A DNA stretch of 64,000 nt from HRBIN30 sp964534275 (GCA_964534275.1 CAZHQG010000013.1:46214-110213); one strand, 5' to 3'. Shown: positions 34,163-42,620, counted from the stretch's first letter. Translations and numbers: made by a program. The notes: a model not told the origin generated them from the sequence alone.

Positions 34163-34600
34163 CTAGCCCGAGGCTTCCGGCATCACCCCGTCGAGCGCCT
34201 GGCCGCAGCGAAAGCAGTACTGCGCGCCTTCAGGCTGGGGTGCGCCGCAACTGGGACAGAAACGCGCCCGCACGCTGGCCGAACCCTGCGCGCGAACTAC
34301 GGTCGCCCCACCGCGTTCGAGTTCTTGGATTGCCGCCATCGCCTGAGCCGCATATTTTCTGCGCACGAATTCGAAGTCTTCGGGCGTCATTTTACCGGTT
34401 TGTAAGTCGAACTCTGCTTCCTTGATGGCAGCCAGCGCTTCGCGTTTTTGCTGCTCCAGTGCTTTGCGGCGAACGTCCGAGTCATCATCAGGCGTGGGGG
34501 CCGAAAACACGTAACGGCCCCAAAATGGCGCGAGCACGAAGCCCAGCGCTCCGACCGTAAACAAAATCACCAAGGTTATGCCTAGCGTCATGTCAAGCAT
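34163..34600 (-). CDS. CcmI-like membrane protein with C-terminal zinc ribbon
   Basis: 145 residues from the ATG at 34600, which overlaps the ccmH end by 8 bases; a second ATG at 34591 is also possible. One membrane helix (about 4-25) and a coiled-coil stretch with 'VRRKALEQQKREALAAIKEAEFDLQTGKM' (seen at about 44-72) resemble the N-terminal part of CcmI. 'DFEFVRRKYAAQAM' follows. The C-terminus is a zinc ribbon: 'CPSCGAPQPEGAQYCFRCG'. There are no TPR repeats, so it is a shortened CcmI. It probably assists CcmH/CcmF in presenting apocytochrome, by position. Confidence 0.85.
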   Translation of the reverse strand: MLDMTLGITLVILFTVGALGFVLAPFWGRYVFSAPTPDDDSDVRRKALEQQKREALAAIKEAEFDLQTGKMTPEDFEFVRRKYAAQAMAAIQELERGGATVVRAQGSASVRARFCPSCGAPQPEGAQYCFRCGQALDGVMPEASG

Positions 34601-35099
34601 CGAAGCGGTCGAGTTCGGCGCGCAAACGTTCCTGCTCCTGCGCGGACATCGGCTCGGCCGCTTCCATCGACTCACGCTCCCGCAAACCACCCTGCCGCGA
34701 CACCCAGCGGCGGACGGTCCAAAATACCACGATGCCCCCCGCACCGACGGCGGCAAACGGCATTAGCCAGGCAAGCCAATTGAAACCACGCGCCACCGGC
34801 GCGGAGAGGATTTTCTCGCCATATTTCGCTTCAAAGTAAGCAAGAATTTCTTCTTTGCTTTTGCCAAGACTCATCTGCTCGCGAATTTCCTTTCGTAAGG
34901 GAATCGCTGAGCCACAATCCACGTGGTTGCAACTGTGCACGGTAAGCCCGCAGCCGCACTGGCAAGTGAGCGACTCTTCGATCTCTTGGAAACTCACCTC
35001 AGCGTGAACGTTCCTTGGTAGGGATCCGGCGCTCGTCCCCAGAGCAGCGAGGAACACGAAGAGCCACCCACGGCAGCGGGCTTTACCTCGCATAGTCAT
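34593..35099 (-). CDS. ccmH: Cytochrome c maturation protein CcmH, cysteine-rich variant
   Basis: 168 residues from the ATG at 35099, overlapping the ccmF stop as ATGA. A signal sequence ends near residue 33, and a C-terminal membrane helix lies at about 107-128. The redox motif is expanded: Cys46-Gln-Cys48-Gly-Cys50, with further Cys57 and Cys62 in 'HSCNHVDCGSA', instead of the usual Leu-Arg-Cys-x-x-Cys. 'IPLRKEIREQMSLGKSKEEILAYFEAKYG' (about 65-93) is the conserved CcmH helix pair. It reduces apocytochrome thiols before haem ligation. Similar CQCGCG forms occur in deltaproteobacterial CcmH as far as I recall. Confidence 0.93.
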   Translation of the reverse strand: MTMRGKARCRGWLFVFLAALGTSAGSLPRNVHAEVSFQEIEESLTCQCGCGLTVHSCNHVDCGSAIPLRKEIREQMSLGKSKEEILAYFEAKYGEKILSAPVARGFNWLAWLMPFAAVGAGGIVVFWTVRRWVSRQGGLRERESMEAAEPMSAQEQERLRAELDRFDA

Positions 35100-37099
35100 T
35101 TCCCGGCGGGGACCACCCGCTGCCCGGACTCCGGGGCAGCCACTGTGCGAATGGCGGGCACACGTTGAGGCCAAGCGGCCACGATGGCCCCAATTGCAAG
35201 CACGAGCCCACCCCACTCGAGGAGCCCGATGAGGGGATTGATATAGGCTAAAAACGTGGCCGTCTGGCTCGCTTGGTCGTAACTGCCAAACACGACGTAC
35301 AGGTCGGTGCCCCAGGATGACCGAATCGCGACCTCGGTCGCTGGTTGTTCCGGCTTTTTGTAAAAGCGTTTTTCGGGCTTCAGCACGTCAACCGTACGTT
35401 CTCCATCGATCAGCGTTAGGTGCGCGGCCAGGTGCGCGCTGTGCTGAGTTTCCCAAGCCTCCACCTTTTCAAATCGAAGAGTACGCGAACCGACCTGGAA
35501 GGTTTCGCCCTGTTTGACCGTCACTTGTTGCTCCACGCGAAACGCCGACGAGCCGGTAATCGCGAGGAAGATCAACACGACACCCAGGTGCACGATGTAT
35601 CCGCCATAACGGCGGCGATTTTTTGCGACCAGCCGCACAAAGGCAGTCGCCCATGGCTCGTGGAGCATCGCCTGACGGGCCCGGGTCCCCCGCCAAAACT
35701 CCTGCGCGATCGTCGCCAGCACGAAGCTACAGAGCGATAACGAAACCACCGCATAGTAGTTCCCCGTCCCAAGCGCGATCGCAGCGGCACCGGTCAAGAC
35801 GCCCAGGAGCCCGGGCCAGAAAAAGTTTCGCCGCAGCGAGGCCCAAGAGGCTCGCCGCCAGGCGATCAAGGGTCCGACCCCCATGAGGAACAGAAGAATC
35901 AGCCCCAGTGGAGTGTTTACGCGATTGAAGAAGGGTGGTCCCACCGTAATCTTCACGCCGCGCACGGCTTCGGAAATCACCGGGAAGATCGTTCCCCAAA
36001 AGACGGCAAACGCAATACCGACCAGCACTAGGTTGTTGACCAAGAATGCTGCCTCGCGTGAGAGCATCGAGTCGATCTCGTTCTCGCTGCGCAAAGCAGG
36101 TAGCCGCCAGATGAGGAGCGCAACAGAAATTGCCGCAGCTACAGCCAGGAAACCCATGAAAAACGGACCGAGCCCCGACTGCGTGAAGGAGTGCACCGAG
36201 GAAATTACGCCGCTGCGTGTGAGAAACGTACCGAAAATCGTGAGCAGGAAGGTGAGGATGACCAGCGCCATATTCCACACTTTCAACATGTTCTTTTTTT
36301 CTTGGATCATCACGGAGTGCAGGTACGCGGTGGAAGTAAGCCAGGGCATAAAGGCGGCGTTCTCTACTGGGTCCCAGGCCCAGTATCCACCCCAGCCCAG
36401 CACCCGGTAGGCCCAAAGTGCACCGAACAGGTTGCCGAGGCTGAGAAAGAACCAGGAAAACAGCGCCCAACGGCGGGTGCTTCGAATCCAGACGTCGTCG
36501 AGCCGGCCAGTAATGAGTGCCGCAATGGCGAACGCAAAAGGCACCGAACAGCCTACGTACCCTAAGTACAAGGAGGGCGGATGAATCGTCATCCAATAGT
36601 TTTGCAGGAGCGGGTTCAGATCCCGGCCGTCCCCTGGAGTAAACGCTAAGCGCTGGAACGGTGGCGTCACGAACACCAGCAGGGAGGCGAAAAACACTGC
36701 AACAACCATCAGTGTGGCCGTGACGTAGGGCATGAGTGCACGATTCTGCTCGCGGTTTTGCAACACGACCACGGCGGACATCGAGGTCAAAATGAGGAGC
36801 CAAAATAAAAGCGAGCCCGCTTGTCCACCCCAAAGCGCGGCCACCGTATAGTGCAGCGGCAAAGTGCTGCTGGAGTACTGAGCAACGTATTCGAGGTTGA
36901 AGTCGCGGCCGACAAGCGCGCGCACGAGATCAGCAGCCGCAACCAGGGTGAACGCCCATACGGCGAGCACCGCGTTCTGGCCGCTGCGTACGAAATCCTC
37001 TCTGCGGGCCCACGCCCCCCACAACGAAGCCGCTACTGAGTAAATGGCCAGCAACCAAGCGGCTGCCAACGCCACTGCACCACTGTCACTCCAAGACAT
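35096..37099 (-). CDS. ccmF: Cytochrome c haem lyase subunit CcmF
   Basis: 667 residues with about 15 transmembrane helices. The WWD haem-handling motif is 'WGGYWAWDPVENA'. Conserved His residues lie in 'WMTIHPPSLYLGY' and 'LTRSGVISSVHSF'. A periplasmic domain near the end (about 535-635) precedes the last helix. CcmF takes haem from holo-CcmE and attaches it to apocytochrome c with CcmH. The operon order is ccmE-ccmF-ccmH-zinc ribbon, with a 106-base gap after ccmE. Confidence 0.97.
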   Translation of the reverse strand: MSWSDSGAVALAAAWLLAIYSVAASLWGAWARREDFVRSGQNAVLAVWAFTLVAAADLVRALVGRDFNLEYVAQYSSSTLPLHYTVAALWGGQAGSLLFWLLILTSMSAVVVLQNREQNRALMPYVTATLMVVAVFFASLLVFVTPPFQRLAFTPGDGRDLNPLLQNYWMTIHPPSLYLGYVGCSVPFAFAIAALITGRLDDVWIRSTRRWALFSWFFLSLGNLFGALWAYRVLGWGGYWAWDPVENAAFMPWLTSTAYLHSVMIQEKKNMLKVWNMALVILTFLLTIFGTFLTRSGVISSVHSFTQSGLGPFFMGFLAVAAAISVALLIWRLPALRSENEIDSMLSREAAFLVNNLVLVGIAFAVFWGTIFPVISEAVRGVKITVGPPFFNRVNTPLGLILLFLMGVGPLIAWRRASWASLRRNFFWPGLLGVLTGAAAIALGTGNYYAVVSLSLCSFVLATIAQEFWRGTRARQAMLHEPWATAFVRLVAKNRRRYGGYIVHLGVVLIFLAITGSSAFRVEQQVTVKQGETFQVGSRTLRFEKVEAWETQHSAHLAAHLTLIDGERTVDVLKPEKRFYKKPEQPATEVAIRSSWGTDLYVVFGSYDQASQTATFLAYINPLIGLLEWGGLVLAIGAIVAAWPQRVPAIRTVAAPESGQRVVPAGK

Positions 37100-37205
37100 C
37101 GCTTCACCCTCTACTTGTTCAACTTCGTTGACGAAGGATCGAGCTGACTCGCGCCCACGTGGCCCGGCGCTGGCTCAATGCGATCCGCGTACCGCGCTGC
37201 GCGCC

Positions 37206-37652
37206 TCAGTTCCCTCCTGCCTGTGCTCCGCCCTCCGGAGCCATCGGCTCGTATTTTGACGGACAGGAAGTCAACACACTTTGAGCCCGCAAAATCGAAC
37301 CATCATATTGGCCTTCAACGATGACGTCACTCCCTCCCTCGTTCCGGAACATGTCCGGCACAACGCCGACATAAAACACTCTCAAAACCGGAGTGGCGGA
37401 GCCGTCGCTCTTGAAATCCCCGAGGCTAAACGAGAGCTCTTCTCCGCGCGGGGTCCATTTCCGCTCTACGGAGCCCGGGGTTACTCTCCCCGCCACCCGC
37501 ACCCCCTCCCCTACTAACTGGTCTCGTCGTTGAGTGAACTCTTCGACCGTGATGTAATACACTGCCGTCTGGCGTACGCCTGTGTACATCAGGTAGGCAA
37601 CCGTTCCTCCCAGCAAGCAAGTTGCCACCAAGAAGCGCCATTTTCGACTCAT
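37206..37652 (-). CDS. ccmE: Haem chaperone CcmE, Cys-x-x-x-Tyr variant
   Basis: 148 residues from the ATG at 37652. An N-terminal membrane helix (about 7-24) precedes an OB-fold periplasmic domain with 'GVRVAGRVTPGSVERK' and 'FYVGVVPDMFRNEG'. At the position of the haem-binding His of E. coli CcmE (His130 in HDENY) this protein has Cys130 in 'SCPSKYEP', giving Cys-x-x-x-Tyr with Tyr134 kept. This variant is known from Desulfovibrio and archaea and is called the CcmE* or System I* form. It carries haem from CcmABCD to CcmF. It is first gene of its operon, divergent from the NlpC/P60 gene. Confidence 0.95.
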   Translation of the reverse strand: MSRKWRFLVATCLLGGTVAYLMYTGVRQTAVYYITVEEFTQRRDQLVGEGVRVAGRVTPGSVERKWTPRGEELSFSLGDFKSDGSATPVLRVFYVGVVPDMFRNEGGSDVIVEGQYDGSILRAQSVLTSCPSKYEPMAPEGGAQAGGN

Positions 37653-37814
37653 ACCGTGAAGCCGCTTAATGGAACCGGGGCCCTCCCGCAACTTGCACCG
37701 TGCGTCGCGATCCGGCGCAACAGAGTAGCCTGAGCAGGCATTGCTGTGGCGCGTAAAGCTTGCTACGGCGGCGCAACCTTCACAACAGGGCAGAGAGTCG
37801 AGGAGGAGAGTGCG

Positions 37815-38483
37815 TTGCGGTTGTTGAATCTTCGGCCGTGCTCGATGCGGCCGCTGCCAGGTTGGTTTCTTTTGGCTTGTGTCGCCGCATTGTCCACTGC
37901 CACGGTGCTGTGGAGCGACAAGGCCTTGGCGAGGCAACTGGGAACGGAATTGCGCAAAGGTGTTCGCAAGCATTCCCGTGTAGCTCTGCCGACGCAACGA
38001 TCCGTCGGTCAACGCGTAGCGCGGCCCTTGAAGAATAAACGGGGCAAGAGTCGCAGGGGCGTCGCCAAGGCAGTCGCTAGCCCGCCTCGAACTCCAGAAC
38101 TTCCCCCTGAGCTCGCCCCCGTCGTTGCCGACAAGGCCTTGGAGTTTCTGGGAATGCCCTATGCGTTTGGGGCGCAAGGACGCGCCACGGACTGTTCCGC
38201 GCTCGTGCAGCGCGTGTTCAGCCACTTGGGGATCGACTTGCCACGCTCGGCCCGGGAACAATTTCGCTACGGTATCGAGGTTCCGCGGGAACAATTAGCC
38301 CCGGGAGACCTGGTCTTTTTTCGCACCTATCGGCGTGATGCAAGCCACGTGGGGATTTACCTTGGCGACGGCTTGTTCATCCATGCTGCGACTCGCGGCG
38401 GTCACGTGCAAATCGATTCCCTGGAAGAACGCTACTACACGGCGCGCTATCTAGGTGCGCGACGGCTCGTTCCAGAATCTTGA
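37815..38483 (+). CDS. Secreted NlpC/P60-family peptidoglycan endopeptidase
   Basis: 222 residues from a TTG at 37815, preceded by GAGGAGGA seven bases away; an upstream GTG at 37746 and a downstream ATG at 37845 are alternatives. The signal peptide ends near 'DKALA'. A basic linker (about 45-90) leads to the NlpC/P60 domain with Cys127 ('TDCSALVQ'), His178 ('ASHVGIYLG') and His190 ('IHAATRG'), a complete Cys-His-His triad. It likely cleaves stem peptides or lipoprotein-associated peptidoglycan. It lies between two minus-strand ccm operons with 14 bases to the convergent lpxA. Confidence 0.92.
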   Translation: MRLLNLRPCSMRPLPGWFLLACVAALSTATVLWSDKALARQLGTELRKGVRKHSRVALPTQRSVGQRVARPLKNKRGKSRRGVAKAVASPPRTPELPPELAPVVADKALEFLGMPYAFGAQGRATDCSALVQRVFSHLGIDLPRSAREQFRYGIEVPREQLAPGDLVFFRTYRRDASHVGIYLGDGLFIHAATRGGHVQIDSLEERYYTARYLGARRLVPES

Positions 38484-38497
38484 GTCGGAAAGCTTGT

Positions 38498-39295
38498 TCA
38501 GTCCGCGGTGGCTTCGGCCGCTTGTTTCGGCCCTACGCAAACCCCACGTTTCGAACTGCGGATAAACGCAAGGAGATAACGCACCTCGTCGGTCAGCTCC
38601 TGACTCTCGAGCTGCTGCATGCGCACGTTGAGGTTCCCCCGTCGCGCAAACAAGTGAACGAATGCGCGATGCAGCGCACGGATTTGTTCACGTGCATACC
38701 CAGCGCGAACGAGACCCACGCGGTTCAACGCGCGCACGGTGTGGGTTCCGTCCATAATGCAAAACGGGGGAACGTCGCGGGACGTTCGTGAAAGCCCACG
38801 CAAAAGGGCTAATTTTCCAACCCGAACGTACTGGTGCACAACACAGTTGCCAGAGATGAACGCCCCATCCTCTACTTCGACGTATCCACCAAGCGCGGCA
38901 CCGGTAGCGACAATCACGCGATTCCCGATCGTGCAGTTGTGCGCGACGTGGGCGTTGGTCATGAAAAAGTTCCCGTCGCCAATCCGGGTCCTGGATCCCG
39001 GCTTGGTGCCCCGGTGAATTTGCACGTGCTCTCGAATCACGTTGCCCCGGCCGATCTCGACAAACGACTCGCCTCCGGCGTACGCAGCGTCTTGCGGCAA
39101 GTCGCCGATCACGGCCCCACTGTGAATGACATTGTCCTCCCCCAGTGTCGTATGACCAAGCAACACTGCATGCGCGCCCACCCGCGTGCGCGCACCAATG
39201 CGAACCGGTCCCTCGATGACTACGTAGGGACCAATCTCTGCAGACGGATCGATTTCCGCCCGCGAATCGATCACTGCTGTGGGGTGAATGCTCAC
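38498..39295 (-). CDS. lpxA: UDP-N-acetylglucosamine acyltransferase
   Basis: 265 residues. It has a left-handed beta-helix of hexapeptide repeats (about 1-190) and the C-terminal helical domain. His119 in 'NAHVAHNC' is at the position of the catalytic His125 of E. coli. 'IHRGTKPGSRTRIGDGNFFM' (about 93-112) carries the acyl/UDP site. It performs the first step of lipid A synthesis and so indicates an LPS-bearing outer membrane. It overlaps yacG by four bases at the end of the ccmABCD operon, unlike the usual lpxD-fabZ-lpxA-lpxB order. Confidence 0.95.
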   Translation of the reverse strand: MSIHPTAVIDSRAEIDPSAEIGPYVVIEGPVRIGARTRVGAHAVLLGHTTLGEDNVIHSGAVIGDLPQDAAYAGGESFVEIGRGNVIREHVQIHRGTKPGSRTRIGDGNFFMTNAHVAHNCTIGNRVIVATGAALGGYVEVEDGAFISGNCVVHQYVRVGKLALLRGLSRTSRDVPPFCIMDGTHTVRALNRVGLVRAGYAREQIRALHRAFVHLFARRGNLNVRMQQLESQELTDEVRYLLAFIRSSKRGVCVGPKQAAEATAD

Positions 39296-39510
39296 GCTTT
39301 TCCTGCCCGCGCTTGGTTGCTCGGAAATTCCTGCTCCTCCGCGACGTTCCCTTCCAAGTCGGCTGCCTCACCGGGAATCCGGTAGGCTTCTGTTGCCCAC
39401 CGCCCCAAATCGATCAACTCACACCGGTCGGAACAAAATGGCCACCAACGGTTTCCCTCGCGCAGTACTTGCTTCCGACAAATGGGGCACCGACCTTGCA
39501 CCAACGCCAC
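39292..39510 (-). CDS. yacG: YacG-type zinc-binding protein (DNA gyrase inhibitor family)
   Basis: 72 residues from a GTG at 39510 (AGGGGAG upstream). The motif 'CPICRKQVLREGNRWWPFCSDRC' followed by 'LIDLGRWATEAYRIPG' is diagnostic of YacG. The four cysteines bind zinc. E. coli YacG binds GyrB and inhibits gyrase. The acidic C-terminal tail is variable. Coupled by overlap to lpxA. Confidence 0.94.
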   Translation of the reverse strand: MALVQGRCPICRKQVLREGNRWWPFCSDRCELIDLGRWATEAYRIPGEAADLEGNVAEEQEFPSNQARAGKA

Positions 39511-39527
39511 GGCTTGGCTCCCCTTGT

Positions 39528-39725
39528 TTATGTTTCCACCTCGTTCCCTTCGGGGGCTCGAGATGCACTGCTTGCGTTCGCACGTTCACGGGCCTGGATC
39601 AACCGCAAGAGTTCTTCGAGCTGCTGCTCTAACCGTCGTGTACGGCGCGACATGGACCAAACATACAAAAAGATCATGGCCCACACCGCCGTGTAGGCCG
39701 CGAACAAGAAATGAAGGTTTTCCAT
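39528..39725 (-). CDS. ccmD: CcmD-family haem export subunit
   Basis: 65 residues from the ATG at 39725 (GAGGG upstream). One membrane helix (about 5-24) with 'FAAYTAVWAMIFLYVWSM' and a cytoplasmic basic coiled coil (RRTRRLEQQLEELLRL). CcmD is a small protein required to release holo-CcmE from CcmABC. Position directly after ccmC supports the call. Confidence 0.85.
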   Translation of the reverse strand: MENLHFLFAAYTAVWAMIFLYVWSMSRRTRRLEQQLEELLRLIQARERANASSASRAPEGNEVET

Positions 39726-39738
39726 CGAGTGCAATCCC

Positions 39739-40443
39739 TCAAGCTTTCAGCAAAGCCTTCTCTAACTCCTCGATCCTCGCATGGAGATCCGCCTGGGCCA
39801 CTCGCGCACGGAGGAGCCAGAGGAATAAAAGGAGCATGGCCACCGCCGAGACAGCCAATGTCAGTTGCATGCGGGGATCGCTGAGGCCGGTGCCTCCCTC
39901 GCGCGTGATCAGTACAGCAGGATGAATGGTACGCCACCAATAGACGGAACGATTGATCACAGGAATGTCGAGCGCTCCGATGATACCAAGGACCGCTGCG
40001 TAACGAGCCCCCTGCTGCGGGTCCGTAGTCAAGTTTCGTAGCATGAGATAGGCGATATAAATCAGCCACAAAATGAGGGTCGTGGTGAGTCGGGCGTCCC
40101 ACGTCCACCACGTGCCCCAAATGGGCTTCGCCCAAATGGGTCCAGTGACGAGAACCAGCGTGCAGTACACAACGCCCAGTTCTGCGCTTGCGTAGGCAAC
40201 ACGGTCCCAACGGCTGTGCCCGCGCCAGAGATACAGGGCACTCGCAAGGGCGGTGATGCCAAAAGCCAGGAACGTCACCAGTGCCAGAGGCACGTGAAAG
40301 TAAAAGATGCGCTGTACGATGCCCTGCACGCGGTCCGTGGGCACATACACGAAGATCGCCCAAAGCGCAGCGACCATAGAAACGGCTGCACCGAATGCGA
40401 GTGCCCGTTCCCAAGGCTGATGCATGCGGTTCGTTGGCTCCAT
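39739..40443 (-). CDS. ccmC: Haem exporter subunit CcmC
   Basis: 234 residues from the ATG at 40443, which shares a base with the ccmB stop. Six membrane helices. The WWD motif 'WGTWWTWDARLTT' and the two haem-ligand His in 'YFHVPLA' and 'TIHPAVL' are present. CcmC attaches haem to CcmE. Size and motif order are standard. Confidence 0.97.
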   Translation of the reverse strand: MEPTNRMHQPWERALAFGAAVSMVAALWAIFVYVPTDRVQGIVQRIFYFHVPLALVTFLAFGITALASALYLWRGHSRWDRVAYASAELGVVYCTLVLVTGPIWAKPIWGTWWTWDARLTTTLILWLIYIAYLMLRNLTTDPQQGARYAAVLGIIGALDIPVINRSVYWWRTIHPAVLITREGGTGLSDPRMQLTLAVSAVAMLLLFLWLLRARVAQADLHARIEELEKALLKA

Positions 40444-41102
40444 CAATCCTCCACTACATACTCGAACAGGAGCCACGCAACCACCACTGCGGCAACGTCG
40501 AACCCCGCCATCAGGTGAAGCCAAGCGCTCGCCGCGCCCAACGGGCGCCCTGCCATGCAACGTTCGGTCACCTCCACCCCGCCTAGGAACAAGGGTACCA
40601 CTAGGGGCAGCAAGAGTAACGGCAACATCACTTCGCGGGCTCGCGTGCGCATCGAGACTGCCGCGAAGAGGGTACCAAGCGCCGCCAGTCCAACGGAAGC
40701 TAAGAGTGTCGCGGCCACCCAAGGCCACAAACCCTGGTGTACGGGCACATCGAAAAAAACCACGAACAGCGCCATCAGCACGCTATCAGCCGCCAAGAGA
40801 TACACGAGCGTGGATGTCGCCTTGGCGAGATAAATCGTGCCTCGGTCGAGGGGCGCTAGCAGTAAGCCCTGGAGCACCTCGTTTTGCTGCTCAGCGACGA
40901 AAGAGCGCCCAAACCCATACACGGCGGCAAAAAGCAGGGCGACCCAAAATGCCCCCGGAGCGGCCTCCCGCCGCCAAGGAAGCATCGGGTCGAAGGCGAA
41001 ACTCAGCACAACCAGGGTGAGAGTCCCCAAGAGGAGCAGCGCCGGCAGCATCTCCCTCGCGCGCCACTCCAACAACAGGTCTTTTTTGAGCAAGGTCCAC
41101 AT
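40443..41102 (-). CDS. ccmB: Haem exporter permease CcmB
   Basis: 219 residues with six membrane helices, starting 'LLKKDLLLEWRAREMLPALLLLG' (positions 4-26), the conserved CcmB amphipathic start. 'EQQNEVLQGLLLAPLDRGTIYLAK' (about 70-93) is the loop that contacts the ATPase. It shares one base with ccmA at its start and with ccmC at its end. It forms the ABC complex that releases holo-CcmE. Confidence 0.96.
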   Translation of the reverse strand: MWTLLKKDLLLEWRAREMLPALLLLGTLTLVVLSFAFDPMLPWRREAAPGAFWVALLFAAVYGFGRSFVAEQQNEVLQGLLLAPLDRGTIYLAKATSTLVYLLAADSVLMALFVVFFDVPVHQGLWPWVAATLLASVGLAALGTLFAAVSMRTRAREVMLPLLLLPLVVPLFLGGVEVTERCMAGRPLGAASAWLHLMAGFDVAAVVVAWLLFEYVVED

Positions 41103-41848
41103 CAGGCGCCTGCCTCTCGTCGCCCGTCATTTTGCACCCACGCAGCATACGAACCGGCCAGCGGTAGTTCCATCGGACCGTCATAAACGACAGTGCCGGC
41201 GCGTAAACAAACGACCCTCTCGCACAGCCGTTCAGCGTACGTAAAGTCGTGCGTGGCCAAAAGCACCGTGGCTCCAGCACGGGAGACCTGCTCCACGAGT
41301 TCCGTAACCCGCATGCTGGCGTCAGTGTCCAACCCAGTAAACGGTTCATCCAGAAGCAAGAGGTCTGGCGCGTGCAACAGCGCGCGAGCAAGGCTGGTGC
41401 GTTGTTCCAAGCCGCGGGACAAGCTGCGTACGGGCCGTTCCCTCCATCCGGTTAAGCCGAGCTTGTCACACAGGAGGTCCACACGCTCTTGTGCCCTCTG
41501 GACACCGTAAAGCTGCGCATAAAAGGTCAGGTTCTCCGCGACGGTCAGTTGCGGGTACAGCAAGCTGTTGTGTCCGACATACCCGAGGCGCCGGCGCAAA
41601 CTCGGGATGGCGTGGGGCTCGGAGCACCCGAAGAGACGCACCTCGCCCGAGGAGGGCTTCCACAGGGTTGCCAGCAACCGTAGGAGGGTGCTTTTGCCAG
41701 CTCCGTTCGGTCCCAACACGGCCACTCGCTCTCCCGGGCGAACGCGCATCGTTACCTGCTGGAGCGCCCAAGCCACACCTAAGCGCTTGCCTAAATTGAC
41801 CGTCTCGATGGCGAGTTCCGGCGCCTTCCCCATGCCTCGTTCTCCCAT
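41102..41848 (-). CDS. ccmA: Haem exporter ATPase CcmA
   Basis: 248 residues from the ATG at 41848; a second ATG at 41833 has GGGAG seven bases before it and is equally possible. ABC-ATPase motifs: Walker A GPNGAGKST, a signature reading 'SLSRGLEQR' (Gly-Gly replaced by Arg-Gly, as in many CcmA), Walker B 'LLLLDEPFTGLD' and switch His 'ATHD'. First gene of ccmABCD-yacG-lpxA. The 184 bases before it are shared with the divergent yceD promoter. Confidence 0.95.
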   Translation of the reverse strand: MGERGMGKAPELAIETVNLGKRLGVAWALQQVTMRVRPGERVAVLGPNGAGKSTLLRLLATLWKPSSGEVRLFGCSEPHAIPSLRRRLGYVGHNSLLYPQLTVAENLTFYAQLYGVQRAQERVDLLCDKLGLTGWRERPVRSLSRGLEQRTSLARALLHAPDLLLLDEPFTGLDTDASMRVTELVEQVSRAGATVLLATHDFTYAERLCERVVCLRAGTVVYDGPMELPLAGSYAAWVQNDGRREAGA

Positions 41849-42032
41849 GTCGAACGCACACCTTCTCCGTGGCCTGTCCTCCGCCAGCGCTGTCTTCAAG
41901 CACAAAGCCCACCCACGTTCACAGGGAGGGAATTCCGTTACTCCTAGCGACAACGGCGTGCTCTTGTCGCTTGCGCAGCTGGAAGTGCTCGGCTACCAAA
42001 TTGTCGCTCGTTTTTTGCCGAGCAGCCGTTCT

Positions 42033-42563
42033 GTGAAACTCATTATACGAGACATCGAAGAGGATTTACGACGGCTCGTGTACGAAGAGCCTACGGCACC
42101 GCTGAACTCTCGGCTGGCGCAAGGGGGTGTGTGCGATTACCAGTTCCCAGCCAACGCGAACGTTCGCCTGGATTACTACCGCTCCGGAACGGATATCTTT
42201 CTCCAGGGCCATATCGAGGGACAGGTTGTTGGCTACTGCGCACGCTGTCTCGAGCCATACCCGTTCGATTTCGCAACCGATTTCTCGCTGGTTTTGGTGC
42301 CCAAGGAGGACCTGCCGCCGCGTCTCGAGTTGACGGCGGACGACCTCGACCTTGCGTACTACGAAGGGGAAGAAATTGACCTAAGCCCCTTGGTAGACGA
42401 ACAAATCCTTCTTGCGCTGCCCACTCGACCGCTGTGCGACGAGGGTTGTCTTGGTCTTTGCCCGCACTGTGGGAAGAACCGCAATCTCGAACCCTGTGAG
42501 TGCGCGCAAAAGCAGGCCGATCCCCGTTGGGAGGCCTTGCAGCGCATCAAGCTAAACCTGTAG
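42033..42563 (+). CDS. yceD: YceD/DUF177 family protein, 23S rRNA accumulation factor
   Basis: 176 residues from a GTG at 42033, chosen because the family begins with a 'MKI-x-DI' pattern and here reads (M)KLIIRDIEEDLRRL; the frame is open further upstream with no better site. Conserved Cys pairs: 'CARCLEPY' and the C-terminal 'CDEGCLGLCPHCGKN'. YceD is almost always followed by rpmF, as here, and is linked in plants and E. coli to 23S rRNA processing or accumulation. First gene of the growth operon. Confidence 0.92.
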   Translation: MKLIIRDIEEDLRRLVYEEPTAPLNSRLAQGGVCDYQFPANANVRLDYYRSGTDIFLQGHIEGQVVGYCARCLEPYPFDFATDFSLVLVPKEDLPPRLELTADDLDLAYYEGEEIDLSPLVDEQILLALPTRPLCDEGCLGLCPHCGKNRNLEPCECAQKQADPRWEALQRIKLNL

Positions 42564-42567
42564 GTAA

Positions 42568-42620
42568 GGAAGCTGCTGCTTCCGGCGCTTGCGCCATTTC
42601 GCACCCGCAACTGGGGTGCG
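42568..42620 (+). promoter_or_regulatory. Three consecutive hairpins in the rpmF leader
   Basis: Stem 1: GGAAGC/GCTTCC with loop TGCT (42568-42583). Stem 2: GGCGC/GCGCC with loop TT (42584-42595). Stem 3: CGCACCC/GGGTGCG (42600-42620). They fill the gap between yceD and the rpmF ribosome binding site (GAGGAGAGGAAC). They could mediate L32 autoregulation or mRNA processing; no T-run follows any of them. Confidence 0.5.
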
